Shown here: one piece after another, positions 29,580 to 40,639 of the stretch | Layout of the letters: every line of letters begins with the position of its first letter | How positions within the stretch are numbered: position 1 is the stretch's first letter | Origin: Ascarosepion bandense | Lineage: Eukaryota > Mollusca > Cephalopoda > Sepiida > Sepiidae | Direction: 5' to 3' | DNA length: 64,000 nt | Assembly: GCA_037127315.1 (NCBI GenBank) | Contig: JBBBDQ010000913.1 | Coordinates: 5,204,001 to 5,268,000, forward strand | Made by a program: the position numbers and the translations under genes | Notes under the pieces: model-generated | What the model was told of the DNA's origin: nothing | Databases searched by the model: none | The model's input: the letters and a program-made list of their open reading frames with translations, nothing else

Positions 29580-29990
29580 TATTTTTTTTATTATACTGGT
29601 TCTAAGCTTTCGGCTCACATGAGCCATCTTCAGAGAGGTTACAGGGATGTTAACATAAAAATATCTTTGATGGCGGATGTCTTTATCTTGTGTTGACATA
29701 AAACATTGCTATGCAATAACAGTCACTGAATAGCAGATGCTGTTCATAAATTTGTAATGCGGTTCTATGACATCACACTGCGTGAGAGACTGAAATGTTA
29801 ATAGAACCATATGTCTAAATGCAATGTAATGTATTATGACCAGATTGAAATGTGATTTTATTAAGTGTGGTCTGCTTTGATTTAATGTAGATGACCTTCA
29901 ATATATGAATGTTCTTTTTACTGTGTGCATGAGTTAGTATTATTGTGTTATTAACTAAAATCTAATATTACCTACATGGCTATGTTTTTC
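29580..29990 (-). mobile_element. PLE-type terminal repeat
   Basis: On the minus strand: CTGAAGA, stem GGCTCA/TGAGCC, then GAAAGC ('ctaagctttcggctcac' on the plus strand, 29602-29620). This is a typical PLE pseudo-LTR hammerhead-like core. It lies about 380 bp beyond the 3' end of PLE-4 in the same orientation, so it may be that element's end. Confidence 0.5.
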
Positions 29991-29994
29991 TAAG

Positions 29995-30044
<50 letters not shown>

Positions 30045-30059
30045 CAGTAATAAATGCAG

Positions 30060-30345
30060 AAGATTTGGTAAAAATCCCAATGGATCCTAGTAATATTAGG
30101 TTAAATATTAAAACTGATCCAACAAAGAGCTCAATACAAATTTAATTTACAGAGGAAATATTGATTTATTTCATATGTAAATTCAATATTTTACATTTGA
30201 GAAATAGCCATTTCTACAGGGTCTTAGAACACATTTTATTCAATCCCAGTTGGATGTAAAATCCAGCTGGGGTTAAATGAAGCCAGATGAAGCTGTAGAA
30301 ATTGCTATTCCCCAAATATAAAATATTGAATTTTTGAGGGGTACA
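30060..30345. repeat. Imperfect inverted repeat
   Basis: 'gaaatagccatttctacag' (about 30200) and 'ctgtagaaattgctattcc' (about 30292), with longer flanking 'caatatttta' and 'aaaatattg', form arms of about 40 bp around about 75 bp. MITE-like, unclassified. Confidence 0.55.
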
Positions 30346-30369
30346 GAATTTCATATGGAATTAAAAGAT

Positions 30370-30843
30370 AAGGCCTATTTTACTATCGATGATTAGAGGG
30401 GGGAAAAATATATATAAAAAAGGAGAAATGAAAAATAAATCAAACACAGCCAACCAAGAGATTATATATTGCAAAAATGACATGAAAGTGGTAAAAAATA
30501 TGTATTTGTAAAGACAGAAAAGGGTTTTGATTGGAATAACGTTCAGTCCCAACAAAAACTCCCTCTGTTTACAGAGGGAGGGCTGTTTAGACCGAACGTA
30601 AATCGTTTCCAACATCTTTATATGAAAGTTAGACCAAGCACAACTTAAGGTGGTAAATAAGTCAATGCTGAAGTTAACGACACAAGTTGGATTATTTAGA
30701 AAATGCTCCACAATGAAAGACCCGTATGTATTCCTAAGGTCATCACCCATTTGGAATGTTCCAATCCTACTTTTCCCCAGGTACACGTTGCTGTATCCTA
30801 GTATCTAACCATTGGGTTGTTCCATCTATGTAGTTGGCACTTC
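30370..30843 (-). pseudogene. PLE-4 endonuclease part
   Basis: The minus-strand frame (141 codons, start taken only as first Met) reads 'YLGKSRIG' (worn YIG), 'IVEHFLNNPTC', 'LETIYVRSKQPSLCKQREFL', 'LGLNVIPIKTL', which is the C-terminal end of a GIY-YIG PLE endonuclease. It is the downstream half of the protein whose RT part is at 31600-32335. A 493-bp SINE splits the two. Confidence 0.7.
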
Positions 30844-30852
30844 AACTACATT

Positions 30853-31345
30853 AGGGTTTTGAGTTTTGTTTAATGGCATATCAACCTCTGTGGGTTATTT
30901 AATGCCAAAAAGGTGGGGCTTTAAGGTTTTTTGTTTTTTCTTTTAATGTTTGGTTATATTGAAAAGGCTGATTTAGTCAGATTTTAATGAAAATTTTGTT
31001 TTTATTCTCTTTTACTTTAGAAAACTGAAAATGTCTTCTGGTTTCATATTCAAAAATGTGTTATGGTAATAATTTTTTTCTTCAAAAATGTATTATTGGC
31101 AATATTTTCTTTAATAAATGTATATATTTCTATGAAAGTCTATTTTTATACTTTCATAGTGTTTTGACCCCAGTTTGGGGGGGGGTTAACTATTTACCCA
31201 TAGCTGGGACCCTGACAGGTGCTACCACTCTGGTTCAGGATGGACCTGGGAACAACAGCAACTAAGAGGTGGTTCCATGCTTCTCACAACCTCCCAATCA
31301 GAGGCCTTGCTGCCAGATGCAGTTTACCGTTATGCGCAGGACCAG
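30853..31345 (-). mobile_element. SINE family F2, full length with target duplication
   Basis: A 9-bp direct repeat 'aactacatt' flanks it (30844-30852 and 31346-31354). On the minus strand the element starts 'ctggtcctgcgcataacg' and ends with 'ggttgatatgccattaaac' and 'aaaactcaaaaccct'. It is 493 bp and has no open frame of note. The tail is almost the same as that of the 5S-tRNA composite SINE. The head may be tRNA-derived but the boxes are worn. Confidence 0.85.
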
Positions 31346-31599
31346 AACTACATTTGAAATGATAAACTACATTAATAATGTAGTAGGGATGGGGGTGTTT
31401 AAAAACACCCATTCGGGTAGATACCAAAACAGATTTAGTAGCAAATACAACTTATACTTTGTCAAAGAAATAACAGTGCTATACTGCAGAGGAAATTTGT
31501 TTGGCAAATTTCTCACTTACCATACCTAACCATGGCACACAAAAATAAATTTGGTATTTATTCACTGTAACAATTTTAGTTTCAGAAAATTCAAAGTTC

Positions 31600-32335
31600 T
31601 ACTGATCATCATCTTCATCTAATTTTGCTTTTGAACCAATCATTAGGGCACTAATATGTTAGGGTCCCAATTAAACTGATTTTCCACTTGGTAGACAAAC
31701 TGCATCCCAGTGAATATATAAACCAGTAAACGTTGGTTTACAGTAGACAGATGTAAGGTAACAAGACAGTTTTAGTTACCAATACATCTAAAAACAACAA
31801 CAACATGGAATTACTTTCAGTTTCCAATGTATCTTTTAATGCTGGATGCATATCCTTGAGTAAGGAGAAAAATGTATTAGCCTCAATCAGAATATCAAAG
31901 AAGCAAAATGTGTCATCTACATATCGGTAGTACACCAACAGTTTCAGGGTGCTAGATAACAATTGGTTTTCACAGAAACCGAGAAAAATGTTCGCCATAG
32001 TCTGTCCCAACAATGAATCCATCGAGACTTCATCTATTTGTCTAATACATAACATCGTTGAAACTGAATTCCACTGACATGACGGAAAAATTTCATTATC
32101 TCTATAAAAATATTTTCAAGAAATAGTGAGAGGAGATAGCCAACTACGATATAAAAAATCTGTGCAAGTTACTAACATCATAGATTTAATAACATCAGAT
32201 TGTTCCATACTTTTAGCAAAAATTTTTAAAAAATCTTATATACAGTATTTACTGTAGTGTTCCAATACAGGTTGCAACAATGTACCAATCCATTTACCAA
32301 CCTTTTCATAGGGATAGTAAAATAGGTCTTATTCT
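31600..32335 (-). pseudogene. Penelope-like element reverse transcriptase (PLE-4)
   Basis: Minus-strand translation: 'QIDEVSMDSLLGQTMANIFL' (consensus QxDGVAMGSPLGP), 'YYRYVDDTFCFF' (intact YVDD catalytic box), 'DMHPALKDTLETE' and 'LLFLDVLV', followed after frame changes by KPTFTGLY-like residues. The longest open piece is 105 codons (31738-32052). Upstream sequence to 32335 reads as worn RT fingers. Dead by frameshift and by the SINE insertion downstream. Confidence 0.8.
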
Positions 32336-32341
32336 TTTTCA

Positions 32342-32379
<38 letters not shown>

Positions 32380-32382
<3 letters not shown>

Positions 32383-32586
32383 GAAATAAATAAATGCTGT
32401 CAAAAAAATACATTTTTAATTTACAACGTTTTAGTAGTTTTCCTATATATATATATATATATATATATAGGAAAACTACTAAAACGTAAATTAAAAATGT
32501 ATTTTTTTGACAATAAAAAAATATAATAGAAATAAATAAATGCTGTCAAAAAATACATTTTTAATTTACAACGTTTTAGTAGTTTT

Positions 32587-32624
<38 letters not shown>

Positions 32625-32684
32625 AAAACTACTAAAACGTAAATTAAAAATGTATTTTTTTGACAGCATTTATTTATTTCTATT
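32380..32684. repeat. Tandem pair of AT-centred hairpins
   Basis: Two copies of a foldback: arms with 'acgttttagtagttttcc' and its complement around (AT)n, at about 32384-32512 and 32530-32684. Each outer part includes 'aaataaataaatgctgtc'. On the right edge a PLE-like motif follows (32700-32730, minus: CTGATGA, AGGCT/GGTCT stem, GAAATATC). Confidence 0.8.
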
Positions 32685-33129
32685 ATTATATATTTGATAT
32701 TTCAGACCGTCCTCAGCCTTTCATCAGAAACAAATGATTTTAAAATTTATACTCGAAGCGTCTGTCACGTGATGTAGAAAGCAATAGAGCTTGAATTTTT
32801 TAAACGTAAATCTAGCTGTAATAATACTTTTAAATGTTGTTTTAAAGAATATTTTTAAATGTATCTAAAAAATATTTAACTATTGAAATATTTATAAAGA
32901 TTCAAAATACCTAAGTCCCTATTTAACCCTAGCTTATATGAATTTAATTTTAAAATCCAGTATTTTTCTTTCTTTCTGCGTGAGTATGTGGAACTAAAAT
33001 CGGAATCTATCAGTTAACATTTGCAGTTTTCTAATATGTGTCCTGGTTGATTGAAGTGTTCAGCTATGGGTGAATAAGGGTTGTTTTAGCATATGCTTAG
33101 TGTAAGATTATTAAAACGGAATCTAAAAC

Positions 33130-33252
33130 TAAAAGGTTTTAATTAAAATATAATAATAGAAATAAATACTGTCAAAAAAATACATTTTTTACTTACAGCT
33201 TTTTAGTAGTTTTTCCAACACATTAAGACAATATACGTGGATTATCATTATG

Positions 33253-33289
<37 letters not shown>

Positions 33290-33475
33290 AAAGAATATTA
33301 ATAAAAAGTTTTGAATTTAAAAATGTACTTTTTTAAACAGTATTTGTTTATTTTTATTATATTTTAAAAAAGTACATTTTTAAATTCAAAACTTTTTATT
33401 AATATTCTTTCCTATACATATTAAGACAGTATACGTGGATGATCATCACTATATATATATATATATATATATGAT
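33130..33475. repeat. Palindrome with 52-bp arms and AT tracts
   Basis: Arms about 33287-33338 and 33361-33413 ('aggaaagaatattaataaaa' and complement) with a 22-bp loop. It shares its outer 'tacatttttaaa' with the hairpins at 32.4 kb. '(t)aagacaatatacgtggat' recurs at 33225 and 33421. Confidence 0.75.
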
Positions 33476-33589
33476 AGAATATGGAAGAAATAGGAAATGT
33501 ATCACTTTTGTTAAAACATCTTCAGAGACCAAGAGAAAAATAAACAAAGAGACAGTATCGTGATTTGTGGTTAGTTCTCATTAGACAGA

Positions 33590-33915
33590 TATGTGTCATG
33601 TGTATTAAAGCAATGAACATTTTTATATGTACGCGCATGGAATAACTTGGATGGTAAAGTGTATGTTTGTATAGAAACATGTTTGTTAAGGTGTATGTTG
33701 GAGGGTAACATTAGTAAATGTATATGTATGTGCGTATTAATACACATTTCACATGTATTAAAGCAATGGACAATTTTTAAATATATGTGTGAGAAATATT
33801 TGGGATGGTAAAGTTTGTGATAGTGCACGTGTGTGTTTATGTAGAAACATTTGTCTCTCTAGGTATATTTTGGACAGTAACGTCAGTTAATATAAGTGTA
33901 TATGTGCAAAGAAAT
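33590..33915 (+). repeat. Two-copy tandem duplication, about 160 bp
   Basis: 'tgtattaaagcaatg(a/g)acaa' to 'ggatggtaaagt', then 'gtagaaacat' recur at about 33598 and 33757. Diverged copies. No coding. Confidence 0.65.
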
Positions 33916-34345
33916 TCCATTTACAATGAAAAATTCCAGTCAAACCAAATTTATCACAAAAAGCTGTGTCACGGACCCACACAGAAGTGACAACAGCATT
34001 TCCATATACACACATATATGTATATATAACATACCCAAATACAAAATCATCACAATATCTTGCTATATTTAAACAATTTAATCTTTCTGCTTTGAAGTTG
34101 TAATGAAAAACAAATAAGGCATGAGTTTTATTTGAAGCTTGCAGACTACTATACTAATTTTTACAAACAGGGGAGACAACTCGAGTTGACTTCCACCCTA
34201 GAAGTTGAAGTATCCTTTTTGTTTTATTGTCCATCTTGCTTTCAACATGTCCTGTGAGTGTTCAATTTTCCAAGCCTGCTTTCCTCACTATGTGCCCTTT
34301 TAAAAGTGTAAAAAAATCAGAAGGAAGTAAATTATTATCACTTAC

Positions 34346-34567
34346 CTTAGTGTTTATGTTGACTCCTGCATCTAAAAGCAGCTCAACCACTTGTCTGTGT
34401 CCATTCCTAGCAGCAAGGTGTAATGGGAATTTGTCTAGATGAACACGATGGATGAGTTCAGGTCGGCTTCGCAGAAGCAGCTGGACTGTTTCAACACGGC
34501 CATACTGTGCCGCAAGGTCCAAGGGGGATTCCTCTCGTAGATTACGGATACTAGGATCAGCATGATT
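34346..34567 (-). CDS. Ankyrin-repeat exon, ANKS1-like
   Basis: Internal exon of a host gene. The splice acceptor is 'tatttacag' just before 34567 and the donor is 'aag' then 'gtaagtga' just after 34346, both close to consensus. The 222 bases are 74 codons, phase 0 at both ends, with no stop. Residues 14-32 (SPLDLAAQYGRVETVQLLL) and 47-68 (FPLHLAARNGHRQVVELLLDAG) are two ankyrin repeats, and the exon begins with 'DPSIRN'. This order (DPxIRN, PLDLAALYGR, PLHLAARNGH, LLDAG) is what I recall from the N-terminal ankyrin array of ANKS1/Odin adaptor proteins. The gene name is inference. Ankyrin repeats bind partner proteins. Codon use looks like true coding DNA. Neighbouring exons were not found within 10 kb on either side. 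Confidence 0.8.
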
Positions 34568-34569
34568 CT

Positions 34570-36180
34570 GTAAATAAATAGAATTTCATCAAAGAAAATA
34601 ACCAAGAAATCAATAAGTTATAATGAAAATAGAGATTATGCATGTTTTTCTTTTCATGTTCTGTAAAATCTGCATTTTGGCAATTTTTATCATATTTTTA
34701 TGCCTCTATAAAATATTTATATATTTTATTAAAAATGACCAACAATGAAAATTTTATTAATTTTTGAGTGTATGAATTTTAATGTCCTGTACAAGACTGT
34801 GTTTCTTGTCATAAATCAATTACCTAGCTTGGCATCGACTTTGAGATTGCTACCCAAATATATATATATATATATATTTATGCCACAATAGAATTCCTAG
34901 AAAAATACAAACAGAAAAAAACATGGGTGTTGGAAGTGTATTGATGCTTTCAAATTCTTGCAGCTCTCTGTTTAATTTGTGCTGTTTTGAACTCATATTC
35001 AAAACCCAGACAAAGGCAATTCATTATTGTAAGAATATCACAACCATGACGTACTCTGGCCAATTGCTGACCATGCTAACCCTGGCTTTTGCATTCTGCA
35101 ACAGCTGTTCAAGGTCATAAAATATTTAATTGCACCAAATAAATTTTCAAATCTTTTGATTTTAAAATTTATTAAACCAAGAGAAGAGGGGGAAAATGAT
35201 GAAGACATTGAACACAATCAAAAAATTATTTCCTTTTTGAACTGCCATATAAAAAAATAAGCTAACCGTTATAAAAGTAATAAAAATAAAGAAAAAAAAT
35301 CTTTAGTTCGCACTCAGAAAATGGCTTCAAACTTTACATTTTTCAAACATGTCTTTATTAAATTAAAAAACATGTCTTTATTAAAAAAAAAAAAACTTGT
35401 TATAAACAGCAATGGGATAATAAATTTAATTTTTAAATTGCATGTAAAATTACAATTAAATATTTTTAAAATAAAATTTAATACAAACTAAATTTAAATG
35501 AAATAAATTTATACTTAAAAATATAAAATTAAAATATAGTAACAAAATTAAATATGAATTAAATTTAAATAAAATTAAATATAGATTAAATCTTAAAAAT
35601 AAAATAAAATATAAATTAATTTTAAATAATATAAAATACAAATATTTTTTTTCAAAATAAGTATTCAATATTGACTTTTTCCCCTGTCAAATGTGAAAGA
35701 AAAAATTCTATTTTATTAAATTATGCAAGCGCCAACACCCAACAAAAAATATTTTTTGTGTTTTATTAAATTATTTTTGGTAAGGTTCAAGATGACTTTT
35801 TTAATATGTTCACACTTGGTACTTCTTTTTGTTGAGACAACATCTTCAGGAATTTTTCTTTATACAACTGTAAAAAAAATTCTGCCTCCAACCACCATAC
35901 ACACAACAAATTTAAAGTTACACATGATATACTGAAAAAGTGGGTTGATGTAGGTAAAACTAACCCTGCCAAATATTTCCACAATGATTCCTGATAACCT
36001 ATTCAGTATACAACTCATTTGTTAATAAAAGTGCTGAAAATTTAATTTAAATAAAATTATAATTTATACATAATTTGCTGTGTACTGGAGCTCTGTGACT
36101 CATATGTTAGTTTGTCAAGTCCTGGCTAGTGGTAATCTATATAGAAAAGGCCATTATCAGTGCAGCATTGAAGGTTGGTT
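34570..36180. other. Probable intron, no gene seen
   Basis: AT-rich. Low-complexity 'aaatttaaataaaattaaat' fills about 35440-35660 and an AT tract lies at 34858-34877. I see no further ankyrin exon. Open frames are chance products of AT-rich sequence. Confidence 0.5.
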
Positions 36181-36184
36181 CCTT

Positions 36185-36810
36185 GTTTAGTCATCTGGAA
36201 TCTCCTGCATTGCTGCCAAGTAGATGAAGAAAGAAGAGAGAAGGTCTGTGAGACCTGGGTACTTTACCGAAAATACATTCTCAAACTTCAAAGATTCCAT
36301 CAAAGGAACCTTTGCCAAATCTTGTGGAACACATAATAGGACAGGTTCTTCTCAACTCAAAGATGAAGGGCCCAGAAACCATCATGACTTACCCCCAACT
36401 TTGATGGGCTGGACACCTTGCCTGATGGCCAGACATCTACCAACTCAAACAAAACTTCTCAGAGCTTGCATCTGGCAAGAGGCCACATGGAGCGCTTCAT
36501 TGTCGATTCAAGAATCAGCTTAAAAACACCTTACTGAGGACAGAAATCAATCCAGTCAATTGGGTGATGGAAGTTGCAGAAAGAACCAGTCGGAGAAACA
36601 GTCTATGAAAAAACAACATCCTTTGAAATCATCAGAAGACAAATAAAAGAGATGAAGAGAGCCCAGAGCTCTCTATCCCCTGAACCCTACCATGTGGCAC
36701 CCTACCAAGTGGCGGTTACAGATGTCACTTAAGATCCATCATAGGACTCATTTCATGTAGCAGAAAATGTCACTGAGCACCCTAATAGTTGGGAAAGAAC
36801 TCCACCAATG
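36185..36810 (+). pseudogene. LINE C-terminal relic (endonuclease-RT type)
   Basis: Frame-broken translation reads 'PTLMGWTPCLMARHLP' and 'ELASGKRPHGALHCRFKNQL' (consensus RWAGHVARMPD, GELxxGKRxxGAxxxRFKD), 'LLRTEINPVNW', 'EPYHVAPYQV' and 'IIGLISCSRKCH' (worn zinc-knuckle tail). This ending is widespread in animal LINEs of the RTE or related clades. Differs from the 13.7-kb family. Confidence 0.65.
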
Positions 36811-36934
36811 ACGATAATTCTCTGATTTTTGGTAATTTTTTTTTTACATATGGTGGGTATCATTTGTTTGCTTTCATTTCAGAAAAAAAACAAAAACAAA
36901 AAAAAACATGCATTTAAGAGAACTATTCTGAATC

Positions 36935-37250
36935 TAGGATGCGCGTTGTGGTACAGTGGATATCGATTTGGAACAAGAAGCCGGGGAGCCGAGTTCGAAT
37001 TTCAGGTGAATCCATTGTATTCACTTACGCACAAATACCCTTGGGAAAGGTATTAATCCATTTCTTCCTTCCAGTTATGGGTTGCAGGACAGATTGGGTT
37101 TTATAGCCTTGGTCGGCAACCAGTCTACCGCAGAAAGCAATGGCAACCTACTGCGGGATAATCTTTTGCCCAGTCAGTCATGTCTCTTTCGAGACATGAT
37201 CGCCCAAGTGTGTATCACGTATGGCATTTAACTTACTGATTCTGAATCTG
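36935..37250 (+). mobile_element. F1 SINE copy
   Basis: tRNA-like head from 'gcgttgtggtacagtgg', B box 'gagttcgaatttc', central block and 'catgtctctttcgagacatg' hairpin, ending 'gcatttaacttactgattct'. Complete except for small changes. Confidence 0.8.
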
Positions 37251-37274
37251 ATAGAGTGCTCCTGCTATCCACCT

Positions 37275-37835
37275 AGGGATCCTTGACAAAATCCAACGGA
37301 GAATCTGTAATGTGACTGATCCGACTTGGCAGCTCGGATACAGTCACTTTCTCACTGCTGTAATGTGGTTTTCCTGTGTCTCTTCTACAAATACGTTCAT
37401 GGCTTCTGCTCTGATGAACTTAGCTCACTGGTACCCCACTATACATGAATTTGCTCGAGCCACAAGATTAGCAACTAGGTCCCACCCTTTTACTGTGAAA
37501 CCAATAAATTGTAAACACAAATTCTATTCCGGCAGCTTCTTTTCTCACATTTCCCGCCTATGGAATTCACTTCCGTTTACTTGCTTTCCCGACAGCTACA
37601 ATCTTCAAGAATTCAAATATAAAGTCAATAGTCACCTCCTATCTCACTAACTTGCATCCACTCTCTCTCTCTCATGCTTCTTTCTTCATCCACTACACTC
37701 ATCTTTCTCTTACTCACTTCCTGACACCCCCTGTAACCTGTCACTCTTTCTCAAAACTTACCTCCTACGTAACCCCCTGCTCAACAGTGGCAGTAAAATG
37801 CCTTGCTTGGAGCAACACAATTATAAAAAAAAAAT
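37275..37835 (+). mobile_element. Jockey/CR1-like LINE 3' fragment
   Basis: Frame-broken plus-strand translation matches the end of the LINE ORF: 'LDKIQRRICNVTD', 'YKYVHGFCSDEL', 'EFARATRLATRSHPFTVKPI', 'RLWNSLPFTCFPDSYNLQEF', then a 3' UTR ending 'gccttgcttggagcaacac' and A-run. The longest open piece is 112 codons. Confidence 0.8.
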
Positions 37836-38027
37836 TCTGTGGAGAAGAGAATACTAAATTCTCTTTCCAAAGAAAGTAAAAATTAAATTAAGAAGATTAC
37901 TTGAAGATCTATGATTGCCTACACTTGAAACAGACATGCCTTTAGACAAAAAAAAAAAAATATTTCTAAATTAATATTAAGAATGATTTTGAGAGTACTT
38001 AATGCTTTGACTTCTCTTTATCTTCCT

Positions 38028-38405
38028 GGTTATGATGATAAACTACATCTGGCAGCAAGGCCTCTGATTTGGAGATTTTGAAGAGCATGGAAGCACCTCT
38101 TAATTGATGATGTTCCCAGGTTAACCCTGATCCAAGGTGGTAGCACCAGTCAGGGTCCTAGCTATGGGAAAATAGCATTCCCTAAACTGGGATCAAAACA
38201 TGAAAGTAGAAAAAAATTTTATAGTAAAATTACCAACAATATGTTTTCATAGTAAAAAATTACTAGCAATACATTTCTGTAAGGAAAAAAAACATTACCA
38301 GCAATACATTTTTTGCAAAAGAAATTACTAATGCTTCCAAGAAAATTAATTTTGGCATTAAATGCCCCCAAAATGGATATGCCACTCAACAAAATCAATC
38401 AAACA
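38028..38405 (+). mobile_element. SINE F2 copy
   Basis: Starts at 'gatgataaactacatctgg', contains 'cccaggttaaccctgatcc' and ends at 'gatatgccactcaacaaaatc' with 'aatcaaacaaccaac'. Plus orientation. Confidence 0.7.
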
Positions 38406-38437
38406 ACCAACACGAAAGAAATCTTTCATGACATTAA

Positions 38438-38659
38438 CCCTCTAGGGCCATTCGTATCATATTTGATACAGTATGAAAACAAGCCTTGAAAGAAATATTT
38501 TCCTGAAAAATTTTTTAAGAGAAATATTTTATAAATTTCAAATGAACGCAGTACTGACTGCTCAGTCAATGAATACCAAATGTTTCCTTATAGGGAAATA
38601 ACAAATGTTTCCTTATAGGGAAATACTGTATCAAATATGATACGAATGGCCCTAGAGGG
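38438..38659. mobile_element. piggyBac-type MITE with TTAA duplication
   Basis: TTAA lies at both sides (38434-38437 and 38660-38663). The ends CCCTCTAGGGCCATTCGTAT and its exact complement form long terminal inverted repeats of about 40 bp ('tcatatttgatacagtat' inside). 222 bp, non-coding. It includes a 24-bp unit 'aaatgtttccttatagggaa' present twice in tandem (38579-38627). TTAA plus CCCTNNAGGG ends define the piggyBac class. Confidence 0.9.
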
Positions 38660-38939
38660 TTAATCCATATGATATCCTCCAATTTCTTGAAGAAATCAAA
38701 CTTTATTCTCAAATATTGCTTCAACAAACCTACAACATAAAACACACATATCCCTGCCTCTTGTGATTATGTCCACACAAACATGTATGTGCCCACAAGC
38801 AGAGTATCATCTACCATGTATTCAATTGTGAAAGCAGAATAACATTTCTATTACTTCAACTCTCCCAAGAAAAATTAAATTTTGCATTAAATGACCCGTA
38901 AGAATTTAATATGCCACTAAATAAACTTCTCTTTATGAA

Positions 38940-39205
38940 TCAGTCAGTTAAGTGCCACACGTGATACACACTTGGGCGATCATGTCTCGAAAGAGATATG
39001 ACTGACTGGGCAGAACATTATCCAGTAGTAGGTTGCTAATTCTTTCTGCAATAAACCAGTTGTCACCCAAGGCTATAGAACCCAATCTGTTCTGTTATTT
39101 AACCCATAACTGAAGGGAAGTAACAGATTAATACCTTTCCCCAGGGTATTTGCGCATAAGTGCTCTATCCGAGCCGATATCCACTGCACCACAACAAAAT
39201 TTCTC
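38940..39205 (-). mobile_element. F1 SINE copy
   Basis: From 'cagtcagttaagtgccacac' to 'ccgatatccactgcaccac', minus orientation, with a deletion removing much of the B-box region. Confidence 0.75.
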
Positions 39206-39484
39206 CTGTTATAGGTTTCTAAGTTTTTTCACATCTGCACATTGTTTACATTTGGATACTAAGAGAACACAAGGTTTGATAAAAAAAATATTGGGGCTGG
39301 TGTTACAAAAAAAAAAAAAAGAAAGAAACTACAACACATATCAATTCTGCATTTAATCTCCTTTTCAGCAGTCCCCATTTGAAGCCACATCTTATCCACT
39401 ACCATTTCCACTGATAAAAATATTCCAGTAACTCCTTTTTGCGGGTAGCTAGCAGTTACCTCATTGCATTCTCTTGAATTTTTT

Positions 39485-39880
39485 TTTTTTATAAGCGTTT
39501 CACCCCGAGCAAGGCATGTCACTGCCACTACTGCGCAGGGGGCTACATAGAGTGGAGAAAGGATGATTAAATACAGGAAATGTCAGAGGGTGGGTGATAC
39601 ACGGGTAAGGATACCGAGAATGAGGGTTGGGTAGATGAGTGTTCTGAGAATAATTGGGAGTTAGTGTGATAGGAGGTGTCTATTGAACCTACATTTAAAT
39701 ACCTGGAGATTGTAACTGTCGGGAAAGCAGACTTGTGGAAGGGAGTTCCACAGGCGGGAAGCACGAGAAAAGAAGCTGTTGGAGTAGAATTTACGGTTAC
39801 ATCTTATTTGTTTAACTGTAAAAGGGTGGGACCTAGTTGCTAATCTAGTATCTCGTGTAAATTCGTGCTTAGGTGGCATC
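39485..39880 (-). mobile_element. Jockey/CR1-like LINE 3' fragment
   Basis: Minus-strand: 'EFTRDTRLATRSHPFTVKQI', 'RLWNSLPQVCFPDSYNLQVF' and 3' UTR ending 'ccttgctcggggtgaaacg', with A-run. It is almost identical to the 3' part of 46650-47938, so it is a recent copy. Confidence 0.85.
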
Positions 39881-39938
39881 TGAACAATTACCACAAAAAA
39901 GTATTTATAATAATTAGAAAAACGAAAGGCACAACTGC

Positions 39939-39974
<36 letters not shown>

Positions 39975-39985
<11 letters not shown>

Positions 39986-40190
39986 AGTGAGTACAGAACG
40001 AAGAAAGAATTTTTTTTCACCATCAAAAACACTAATTTAAAGCAGTGCTCGATATGTAATGTATAGAGCTGTGAATATTTATTATAAATTATGTTTTAGA
40101 ACATGTACATAAGTTTTTCTATATATATCCTCTACAATCATACGGTTGTTTCGACGTTGGGTGTCCAACGTCTCATCAGGAGGAATGGGC
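39975..40190 (-). mobile_element. PLE-type terminal repeat with hammerhead-like core
   Basis: On the minus strand CTGATGA, a perfect eight-pair stem II (GACGTTGG/CCAACGTC around ACAC), then GAAAC, loop AACC and GTA (about 40137-40182). The core is complete, but stem I pairs poorly. Related to 6962-7446, where the adjoining half is inverted. Confidence 0.6.
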
Positions 40191-40639
40191 AAGAACTGAA
40201 ATCATCCGCTGTCTATATTTGGTTCATTGTTGTTGTGGGGGTTGGTTGGGGTTATTGATAATGAAGGGAATGTGTCTTCCGTGCTGACCGTTAGACTTTT
40301 GAAGAACTTGGTGTGTAAATGCTAAATGGTTAATTTATGGCATTATCTGTTAGAATGAACGTTTTTATTGGTCGGGTATATCTTTTGGTTAGAATTTCGA
40401 AGAACGTGGTGTGTGGGGGTTGATTACTTGGTCAGTTTTGCGCGTGTGTGGTTTTTTTTTGGGTTTTTTTTTTTTGTGATTAGGGAACCCACGTGGTTAG
40501 CTAGTGTTTGATTAATGAGTGTCTGTTGTTACCAGACAGATTTTATATATTCTCTTTTATCTAGTGGCCAGGCTGTCTTCCTTGGGGTTCCTTAGATGGA
40601 CATGATAGGGATGGGGTGCTTTTTCCTTTTAATTTTGAT

